Below, in pieces: positions 8,305 through 15,040 of a stretch of DNA of 64,000 nucleotides. The first letter of the stretch is position 1. Each line of letters starts with the position of its first letter. The notes under the pieces were generated by a model that saw only the letters and a program-made list of their open reading frames with translations, was not told the origin of the DNA and did not search any database. Origin of the DNA: Acinetobacter sp. ANC 3813. Its GTDB lineage: Bacteria > Pseudomonadota > Gammaproteobacteria > Pseudomonadales > Moraxellaceae. Both the position numbers and the translations under genes were made by a program. Location of the stretch: assembly GCF_002135435.1 (NCBI RefSeq), contig NZ_NEGK01000002.1:228479-292478 (forward strand), in the 5' to 3' direction.

Positions 8305-9843
8305 ATGCTGTCTCGTTTGGTTCGACAAATATTACAGGCAACAGTCTACGACGTTGCAATCGAAACCCCACTCGAAGCAGCGCCACGAATTAGTGAAAAA
8401 CTAAACAATAACATTCGCTTCAAACGCGAAGATTTGCAACCTGTCTTTTCCTTCAAGCTGCGCGGCGCATATAACCGCATCAGCCAATTACCGAAATCTC
8501 AGTTGGAACGTGGCGTTATTACAGCTTCTGCAGGTAACCATGCTCAGGGTGTGGCTCTATCTGGCAAAAAGTTGGGTATTCGCGCCATTATTGTTATGCC
8601 AAAAACTACTCCTGATATTAAAGTTCAAGCAGTTAAACGCTTAGGCGGAGAAGTTGTTCTGCATGGCGATTCTTTTGACGTAGCCAATAAATATGCGATC
8701 GCGCGCGCTCAAGAAGAAGGCATGTCATTTATTCCGCCGTATGATGATGAATTGGTCATGGCTGGACAAGGCACTATTGCCAATGAGATTTTGCGTCAAT
8801 GGCGTGATGTGGAATATGTTTTTGTTGCAGTCGGCGGCGGCGGCTTAATTGCTGGTGTTGCAGCTTATTTAGGCGATGTTGCACCGCATGTTAAAGTTAT
8901 TCCAGTTGAATATGACGAATCTGCATGTTTAAAAGCAGCCTTTGAAGCCGGTGAGCGTGTGATCTTGCCTTCTGTCGGCCTATTTGCCGATGGTACGGCG
9001 GTTGCGCAAATTGGTGAAAAACCATTTGAAGTGATTCAGCTGCAAAAATCAGATAACTCTGGCCCAATTGTTGAGCGTGAAGTTGTACTGGTAAATACCG
9101 ATGAAATCTGCGCAGCCATTAAAGATACTTTTGACGAATGCCGCAGTATTGTAGAACCGTCTGGTGCAATGGCATTGGCTGGCATTAAAAAATATGCTGC
9201 TGAACATGGCTTAGAAGACAAAAACATGGTGTCGATTGTATGCGGCGCCAATATGAACTTTGACCGCCTGCGCTACATTGCAGAACGTACTGAATTGGGC
9301 GAACGCAAAGAAGCCATTTTTGCAGTGACAATTCCAGAAGAAAAAGGTTCATTCTTAAAATTCTGCCGTGCATTGCAAGGCCGCAACATCACCGAGTTTA
9401 ACTACCGCGCCAGCGATGCTTCTGCAGCGCAAGTCTTTGTCGGCATTAGCTTAAAAGGCGGGGAAAAAGAACGTCATGAAATTTTTGAGACCCTAAAATT
9501 CCAATATGATGTAGACGATCTTTCTGATGATGAAGTGGCTAAACTGCATATCCGCTATTTAATCGGCGGCCACGCAGACATTGAAAATGAACGCTTATTC
9601 CGCGTGGAATTCCCAGAACGTCCGGGCGCACTGCTGACTTTCTTAGAACGTCTAGGCCCTACGCATAACATTACCCTGTTCCATTACCGTAATCACGGCG
9701 CAGCCGAAGGCCGCGTATTGGTGGGTATGGAAGCAACTGATGCTAAGCAAAACCCGGACGGTTTAATCGAAACATTGGAAAGCATTACTTATCCATATGC
9801 GGAAATTACCAACAACTTGGGTTATCAGCGTTTCTTAAAATAA
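8305..9843 (+). CDS. ilvA: Threonine ammonia-lyase, biosynthetic
   Basis: PLP enzyme that deaminates threonine to 2-oxobutanoate, first step to isoleucine. 512 residues, the length of the two-ACT-domain biosynthetic form. The PLP Lys is K51 in SFKLRGAYN; the phosphate-binding glycine loop is VGGGGLIAG. The catalytic domain runs to about residue 320, followed by two ACT-like regulatory domains (each with a FxVxxPExxGxxLxF pattern: TIPEEKGSFLKFC and EFPERPGALLTFL), which bind isoleucine and valine in the family. It stands as a single gene with its own terminator. Confidence 0.97.
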   Translation: MLSRLVRQILQATVYDVAIETPLEAAPRISEKLNNNIRFKREDLQPVFSFKLRGAYNRISQLPKSQLERGVITASAGNHAQGVALSGKKLGIRAIIVMPKTTPDIKVQAVKRLGGEVVLHGDSFDVANKYAIARAQEEGMSFIPPYDDELVMAGQGTIANEILRQWRDVEYVFVAVGGGGLIAGVAAYLGDVAPHVKVIPVEYDESACLKAAFEAGERVILPSVGLFADGTAVAQIGEKPFEVIQLQKSDNSGPIVEREVVLVNTDEICAAIKDTFDECRSIVEPSGAMALAGIKKYAAEHGLEDKNMVSIVCGANMNFDRLRYIAERTELGERKEAIFAVTIPEEKGSFLKFCRALQGRNITEFNYRASDASAAQVFVGISLKGGEKERHEIFETLKFQYDVDDLSDDEVAKLHIRYLIGGHADIENERLFRVEFPERPGALLTFLERLGPTHNITLFHYRNHGAAEGRVLVGMEATDAKQNPDGLIETLESITYPYAEITNNLGYQRFLK

Positions 9844-9867
9844 GCACTGAATCCTAAATTTTTTTAA

Positions 9868-9900
9868 AATAGCCTGTTACCTTAACAGGCTATTTTTTTT
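9868..9900 (+). terminator. Terminator after ilvA
   Basis: The stem ATAGCCTGTTA / TAACAGGCTAT has a 3-base loop and is followed by eight T. It lies 24 bp after the ilvA stop. Confidence 0.9.
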
Positions 9901-9949
9901 GCAACACTCAAAGCATAATCAATAAAATTCAAAAATAAGATCTTTAACA

Positions 9950-10372
9950 ATGAAATCTTGGCTTAAATTTATTTTTATTCCGCTTATCAGCTACTTATTA
10001 ATCAATACATTATTGTATTTAACTGGCGAGACAGCTCTCTACATACAAGCAAAAGAATCTTTAATCGCACGCTCTTTACTCCTTACAGGATTGCTATTTT
10101 TAAACGCTATTCCTATTTATCTCATGCTGAAGCTCGCACCTAAAGCGCCTTATATTTCCACGTTTATTTATATGGGTATATTATTGTGCGCCATGACTGC
10201 AATACGCAATCAAAGTGCAGATTCTTTAATGCTAGTTGAAGCTAAGACTGCTTATTTTGTGTCTTTTATTACAGCCGTGACTATGCTGTTCTATTTCTTT
10301 TTTAAAGATGAGCGATTTAAGCCCAAATACGGCATTAAAAATATACAGGGCACACCCTCGTCTAAAAGTTAA
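9950..10372 (+). CDS. Hypothetical membrane protein, four predicted helices
   Basis: 140 residues with four hydrophobic segments, at about 5-27, 44-64, 72-90 and 102-122, connected by short charged loops, and a basic cytosolic tail (KDERFKPKYGIKN). No family signature that I recognise. It lies after the ilvA terminator and convergent with the next gene, so it appears to be a single-gene unit. Function unknown. Confidence 0.6.
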   Translation: MKSWLKFIFIPLISYLLINTLLYLTGETALYIQAKESLIARSLLLTGLLFLNAIPIYLMLKLAPKAPYISTFIYMGILLCAMTAIRNQSADSLMLVEAKTAYFVSFITAVTMLFYFFFKDERFKPKYGIKNIQGTPSSKS

Positions 10373-10404
10373 AATTGTATAAATCAAAAAACTGAACACC
10401 GCTC

Positions 10405-10950
10405 TTAAATCATTTTAGAACACTGCGAAAATGTATAGTGATGTATTGCGATATCCTCCGCTTTAAACTGCTTTTCAAACCTTTTTAAAAATTTATGCAG
10501 TTTTTCTGCATCCTGATGCACGGCAAGCCAATAGTATTGCTCTGCGCAGATCAGCAGCAGCTCATATTTATATGTGCTCAGTTCTTGATAAATGGCATTC
10601 AGTATAATTTCAGCAAGCTGCTCCTGCACATTGTAATATTTGCCTAAGAGCTGTTTTGATTTTTCATAATGGGTATAAATCGGCTGAGTCTGCTTAACAA
10701 TATCATGATGCATTTGCACCGTATCTATCTGCAGATCCTGCAATACAGCACTTCTTGCAAGATCAGCTTCAGTAAACTCCAGCGGATCAAAAGTCATTAT
10801 AAATGAGCGTTCATCCTGTTCTTTCTTCTCGGACAATAGCCACAAACTCAACTGTTCAAAGCTGCGGCGATTTTTTGACTTTGGAATTTTGCGTGTTTGC
10901 AGCTCCGGATACCATGACTGCAGCCATTGATAGATCTTTTTATCATCCAT
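10405..10950 (-). CDS. Hypothetical cytosolic protein, paralogue of the next gene
   Basis: 181 residues, no signal or membrane segment, rich in Gln, Tyr and Lys. It begins with YQWLQSWYPEL followed after a gap by FEQLSLWL. The C-terminus contains YELLLICAEQYYWLAVHQDAE and a KFLKRFEKQF helix. The same arrangement of segments appears in the neighbouring gene at 11074-11574 (YQALQVAFPEL, FEGLTQWL, LALLVIEQENPYWLLVPNNEE, FNAIF), so the two are diverged tandem duplicates. Both read leftward and are separated by 123 bp. I do not recognise the family and no function can be inferred. Confidence 0.65.
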   Translation of the reverse strand: MDDKKIYQWLQSWYPELQTRKIPKSKNRRSFEQLSLWLLSEKKEQDERSFIMTFDPLEFTEADLARSAVLQDLQIDTVQMHHDIVKQTQPIYTHYEKSKQLLGKYYNVQEQLAEIILNAIYQELSTYKYELLLICAEQYYWLAVHQDAEKLHKFLKRFEKQFKAEDIAIHHYTFSQCSKMI

Positions 10951-11073
10951 GCGATTGTCTTCTATTCAATTATTTTTCTATTGCTGCACTTCAAGCAGAG
11001 CGCTGCGAATGCATCTCATACATTCTAAAAAAATAATTTGAATAAAATATGACAGCTCACAAAAATCAACTGC

Positions 11074-11574
11074 CTAATCTATTAAAACCATGGGCTCTTC
11101 ATTGCCAAAAATCGCATTAAAATTAGTGATAATACAATCGATCAGCTCTTCGTTATTGGGCACCAATAACCAATAGGGATTTTCCTGCTCAATCACTAAA
11201 AGGGCTAGATCATATGGCTCTATAAATAATTTAATATTGTTGAAAATTACGTTATAGGTAAACTCAAAATCATATGCATGCGCAGGTTCGGGGTCCATCT
11301 CTTGATCGCTTTCTTCATACATCTCAAAAAAAGTGCTCATTTCTGCATCAATTTGATTGTTCAATTCATCTAAATCAATTTGCAGCTGCTGCAGCCGATG
11401 ACATTCACGAATGCCATTTTGCCGATAATCCATCATATTTAACTGCTGCAAATTGGCATAAAACTGATTGAGCCACTGTGTTAAACCCTCAAAATTATCT
11501 TGCTCTTCAGGCAGTTCTGCATCCTTAAGCTCTGGAAAAGCCACTTGCAGCGCCTGATATAATGTTTTGTGCAT
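11074..11574 (-). CDS. Hypothetical cytosolic protein, paralogue of the preceding gene
   Basis: 166 residues, strongly acidic (for example EESDQEMDPEPAHAYDFE), without signal peptide or membrane span. It shares the N-terminal YQALQVAFPEL / FEGLTQWL pattern and the C-terminal NPYWLLVPNNEELIDCI pattern with the gene at 10405-10950. The C-terminal part reads like a small alpha/beta domain, as in SUKH/SMI1-type or other immunity-like folds, but this resemblance is weak and I do not assign a family. Divergent from ktrA across a 177 bp gap that holds a perfect 16-bp palindrome. Confidence 0.65.
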   Translation of the reverse strand: MHKTLYQALQVAFPELKDAELPEEQDNFEGLTQWLNQFYANLQQLNMMDYRQNGIRECHRLQQLQIDLDELNNQIDAEMSTFFEMYEESDQEMDPEPAHAYDFEFTYNVIFNNIKLFIEPYDLALLVIEQENPYWLLVPNNEELIDCIITNFNAIFGNEEPMVLID

Positions 11575-11687
11575 ATCAATACTCCGATTGGATTTTTTTA
11601 TTCCAATAAGCTTTTGTTATATATAATTTTGTAAGCTTAATAGCTGGAATTTCTATTAACCGATAAACTATCTCAATTACAGCATAG

Positions 11688-11703
11688 ATGAACAATTGTT
11701 CAT
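11688..11703. promoter_or_regulatory. Perfect 16-bp palindrome upstream of ktrA, candidate operator
   Basis: ATGAACAATTGTTCAT reads identically on both strands. It ends 48 bp before the ktrA ATG, in the divergent gap, where a dimeric repressor site would be expected. No T run follows, so it is not a terminator. The binding protein is unknown. Confidence 0.4.
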
Positions 11704-11751
11704 TTTATAGCCAATATTCGTTAATAAATACAACATTCGCAGGAATTTAAT

Positions 11752-12408
11752 ATGGCGCAGTTTGCAGTCATTGGTCTAGGCAGTTTTGGCGCGACCGTTG
11801 CCACTGAATTAGTTGGCCTTAAACATGATGTGATAGGCATAGACAGCAATAAAAAATTTGTAGAAAACATTTCTGACCAGCTAACGCATGCCGTCATAGC
11901 AGATGCAACCGATGAGCATGTATTAAGCGAATTGAACATTCAAAAATGTGAAGCGGTTGTGGTCGCCATTGGCGAAGATATTGAAGCCAGTATTTTATGT
12001 GTGCTGCATCTTAAAAATTTAGGCATGAATAAGATTTGGGTTAAAGCCAAGTCTAAAGCGCATCATATGATTTTGACCCATTTAGGTGTCGATAAAATTA
12101 TCCACCCTGAAGAAGATATGGGTGTGCGCATAGCGCAATCGCTGAGCTACCCTATGGTTAGCCGCTATATGGTGCTGGAAGATGACCACTATATTGTTAA
12201 AGTACAGTTGAAGGAAGCACAGCAAGGTTTGCGTTTTCATCAGCTGGTGGAGCATGTGCCGGAAATCAAAACACTGCTGCATAAACGTGGGAAAGAAATT
12301 TTATTCAGCATAGACCCGAATATGATCCTGCAAAAAGATGATATTTTAGTGGTTGAGGGATTGCTTGAACCATTACGCCGCTTATCCAAACAGTTTAAAA
12401 CCGTATGA
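11752..12408 (+). CDS. ktrA: Potassium uptake regulatory subunit, KtrA/TrkA type
   Basis: Cytosolic RCK subunit that gates the potassium channel encoded next. 218 residues, so it has one RCK-N plus one RCK-C domain, as in KtrA, and not the doubled 450-residue TrkA of enterics. The Rossmann motif GLGSFGATVA with the acidic residue in GIDSNKKFVE binds nucleotide (ATP/ADP or NAD in the family). The C-terminal half (from about 140) is the RCK-C domain. The ATG at 11752 has AGGA 7-8 bases upstream. It overlaps ktrB by 4 bp (ATGA), implying translational coupling. Confidence 0.9.
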   Translation: MAQFAVIGLGSFGATVATELVGLKHDVIGIDSNKKFVENISDQLTHAVIADATDEHVLSELNIQKCEAVVVAIGEDIEASILCVLHLKNLGMNKIWVKAKSKAHHMILTHLGVDKIIHPEEDMGVRIAQSLSYPMVSRYMVLEDDHYIVKVQLKEAQQGLRFHQLVEHVPEIKTLLHKRGKEILFSIDPNMILQKDDILVVEGLLEPLRRLSKQFKTV

Positions 12409-13757
12409 AAAGACTGCAAAACAAACTTCATAATAAAAAACATGGAACCATTAACCTAAGCCCTCCCAGCCTATTGGCTTTGGGTTTTTTAGGCTTGATC
12501 CTGATAGGCTCACTGCTGCTCAAGCTGCCTTTTGCGCATCATGGTGAGCTGTCTTGGCTAAATGCTGTCTTTACTTCAACCTCAGCCGTTACCATTACAG
12601 GACTTTCTGTTGTCAATGTCGGCGAAGCTTACACCGTATTTGGCAAGCTCGTCATCATGTTTTTACTGCAATGCGGCGGTTTGGGCTTTATGAGTTTTGC
12701 CATATTGGCCGTGATGAGCCTCTCCCCACAGCTGGGTTTAAAACAGCAAATTATGGCGCAGGAAACCATTGGTCAAACCAGCTTAAAAAAAGTCACATTT
12801 ACCATCAAAAGTGTTTTTCTGTATTCGCTATTTTTTGAAGCCCTTGGCACAGTCATTTTAACCATTGCATGGCTGGAAGATTACAACTTTGCGCAAGCCT
12901 TTTTCTATGCTGCTTTTTACAGTGTATCGGCATTCAATAACGGCGGATTTTCACTGTTCCCCAATAGTTTAATGAGCTTTGCAGATCAATACGTGATTAC
13001 CGTCACTATCAGCGCCCTTTATATTATTGGCGGTGTTGGCTTCTTGGTCTTAATGGATATTAAGCGCAATAAGAGCTGGAAAAGGCTTAGTCCCAACAGC
13101 AAATTAATTTTATCCGCCATCACTGGACTCAATCTGATTGCTTTTGTGATCATCTGGTGTTTGGAAGCCAACAACCCTATGACTCTTGCACCAATGAGCA
13201 TTGGCGATCAAGCGATTAATGCATGGTTCCATGCAACAGTGCCCCGCTCATCTGGATTTAATAGCCTGCCTATGGATCAGCTCACAGACGCCAGTTCACT
13301 GATTACCATGATGCTGATGATTATTGGCGGCGGATCACTGAGTACTGCAGGCGGCATTAAAGTCGGAACTTTCATTATTGTGGTTTTAAGCGTCATTAGT
13401 TTCTTGCGCCGTGAAGATGAAGTCCGCGTGTTTAATCATTCTGTTCCTGAAAAAACCACATTTAAAGCGCTGGCTGTTATTTTTATTACCGTCACTCTTA
13501 TTTTTGTCGGCTTTTTGAGCTTGCTGATTATAGAGCCGAATAAGGGCTTTCTAGACTTACTGTTTGAAGCAGTTTCCGCAGCCTGTACTGTTGGCTTGTC
13601 ACGCGGCATAACTGGAGAGTTGCAGCCAGCCAGCTTAGTCATCTTAATGATGCTGATGTTTGCAGGAAGATTAGGTCCGCTGACCTTAGCCTACTTAATT
13701 GCCACACCTAAGAAAAGCCGCTTGAAGCATCCTCCTTCAGAAATCCAAATCGGTTAA
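12405..13757 (+). CDS. ktrB: Potassium transporter membrane subunit, KtrB/TrkH type
   Basis: Membrane pore of a Ktr-type potassium uptake system. 450 residues with eight transmembrane helices arranged as four M1-P-M2 units. The four selectivity-filter glycines are visible: TITGLSVV, NNGGFSLF, RSSGFNSLP and TVGLSRG. A Gly/Ser-rich loop GGGSLSTAGGIKVG in the third unit is the intramembrane gate of KtrB. The family can be sodium-dependent. It partners with KtrA, with a 4-bp overlap. The symbol trkH is also used for this family; the size and the single-RCK partner favour Ktr. Confidence 0.92.
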   Translation: MKRLQNKLHNKKHGTINLSPPSLLALGFLGLILIGSLLLKLPFAHHGELSWLNAVFTSTSAVTITGLSVVNVGEAYTVFGKLVIMFLLQCGGLGFMSFAILAVMSLSPQLGLKQQIMAQETIGQTSLKKVTFTIKSVFLYSLFFEALGTVILTIAWLEDYNFAQAFFYAAFYSVSAFNNGGFSLFPNSLMSFADQYVITVTISALYIIGGVGFLVLMDIKRNKSWKRLSPNSKLILSAITGLNLIAFVIIWCLEANNPMTLAPMSIGDQAINAWFHATVPRSSGFNSLPMDQLTDASSLITMMLMIIGGGSLSTAGGIKVGTFIIVVLSVISFLRREDEVRVFNHSVPEKTTFKALAVIFITVTLIFVGFLSLLIIEPNKGFLDLLFEAVSAACTVGLSRGITGELQPASLVILMMLMFAGRLGPLTLAYLIATPKKSRLKHPPSEIQIG

Positions 13758-13802
13758 AAACACTTCTCCATTCTAAAATGCTATAGAGAAATATCCGTCC
13801 AT

Positions 13803-13834
13803 AAAAAACCGCGCAAATGCGCGGTTTTTTATTT
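13803..13834. terminator. Bidirectional terminator between ktrB and pldA
   Basis: AAAAAACCGCGCA / TGCGCGGTTTTTT with a short loop has T runs on both strands, as suits two convergent genes. Confidence 0.88.
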
Positions 13835-13841
13835 ACTGGTT

Positions 13842-14996
13842 TTAGAACCAATTTAACAGTGATACACCTAGACCGACATACGTCGCACGGTGGTTATAGT
13901 CAATCAAGCTTTCGCCATAACCATCAAACAGCTGGAACTGACCGCGCAGCTTGCCGCTGATTGGGAAAGTCCAGTCAAACTGCACAGCGCCGTGAGAATC
14001 TTCACCGCCTTTTAAAGAATGACGCAGCATTAAGCTGAAATCGTGTTCTTTATAGCGGTAAAAAGCCGTTAAATCACCGCGGCCCACATAATCTGTAATA
14101 TCAGGGTTATTATCATCCGGTAAATCTTCTTCCAAACGATACCAAGGGCGCAGCATCAGAGCAAAATTGTCTTTTTCAAAGCCTAAATTCAAAATCACGC
14201 GGTTCCAGCTGCGCGACAGCGGGTCTGAACGTCCGTTAGACTGATGGTTAAACGTCAGTCCCAGCATACGCCAATTTAAGCCCAGCAATTCATAATTGGT
14301 GCGGAAAACCAAACTAGCTTCAGGTTCGTAATTGGTTTCACGGAAAGGACGTGACTCCTCTTCGTTATACACTTGCCAGCGAGAAGATTGCGTGTAGCCA
14401 ACCCAAATGTCCCCATTGTCACCAAACAAGTTTTCGACTGCTTTAGTTTTTAAAGACAGCTGGAATTTAGCTTCCATAGACTTTAAATTTTGAGCTTCAT
14501 CAGCTTGTACAACATTTACAGGATTTGGACTAGATGGCCGTTCGTTTTTATCCGAAGTCCAAAAACCAGGCAATAAATAAACCGGCTTGTAGGTGCGGAC
14601 ATTCCACGTGCCCAGTTTACTTTCTGGCGATAGCTCCCAGCGGCTGTCCAATAAAGATAAGTTTGGATTTAAGTTTGGCGCTTCTACTGCGAACAAATGC
14701 TCTGAAAAAGCATTGCTGACCTTTTCTTTCAGCGTTGGCTTTTCTATTGTCTCAGGTTTAATTTCCTGAGCAGCCTGACGTTCTGAAACCAGCTGCGGTT
14801 TAACTTCTTCTGGAATCTTAAATACTGCGTCATAACATGCTAGACGATCCGCATTCGAAGTTAAAGCCACACAAGCTTCAGCTGTCGCAGGCTGAGCTGT
14901 TAATTCTGAAGTTTGTGCATACGCCCCAGCAGCAGTCATTGAGCCAAGCAAAATGCTCAGCTGCAATGTTGTACGCTCAAAAGAATTGAACGCCAT
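13842..14996 (-). CDS. pldA: Outer membrane phospholipase A
   Basis: Calcium-dependent outer-membrane phospholipase that removes phospholipid from the outer leaflet, keeping the envelope asymmetric. I start it at the ATG at 14996 (MAFNSFERTT; ribosome site AGAGG); a GTG at 15002 is possible. A signal peptide ends at about AYAQ. The barrel domain holds the family catalytic segment NHQSNGRSDPLSRSWNR, with the His and Ser two apart and the Asn further on as in E. coli OMPLA. The C-terminal residue is Phe (SLLNWF), the usual beta-barrel assembly signal. At 384 residues it is longer than E. coli PldA because of an N-terminal linker (about 30-130) before the barrel. 38 bp or so downstream of the M16C protease gene. 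Confidence 0.94.
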   Translation of the reverse strand: MAFNSFERTTLQLSILLGSMTAAGAYAQTSELTAQPATAEACVALTSNADRLACYDAVFKIPEEVKPQLVSERQAAQEIKPETIEKPTLKEKVSNAFSEHLFAVEAPNLNPNLSLLDSRWELSPESKLGTWNVRTYKPVYLLPGFWTSDKNERPSSPNPVNVVQADEAQNLKSMEAKFQLSLKTKAVENLFGDNGDIWVGYTQSSRWQVYNEEESRPFRETNYEPEASLVFRTNYELLGLNWRMLGLTFNHQSNGRSDPLSRSWNRVILNLGFEKDNFALMLRPWYRLEEDLPDDNNPDITDYVGRGDLTAFYRYKEHDFSLMLRHSLKGGEDSHGAVQFDWTFPISGKLRGQFQLFDGYGESLIDYNHRATYVGLGVSLLNWF

Positions 14997-15040
14997 ACTC
15001 ACCTCTATTCTTAATCTATTATTTATATTTGAGCTGCAGT

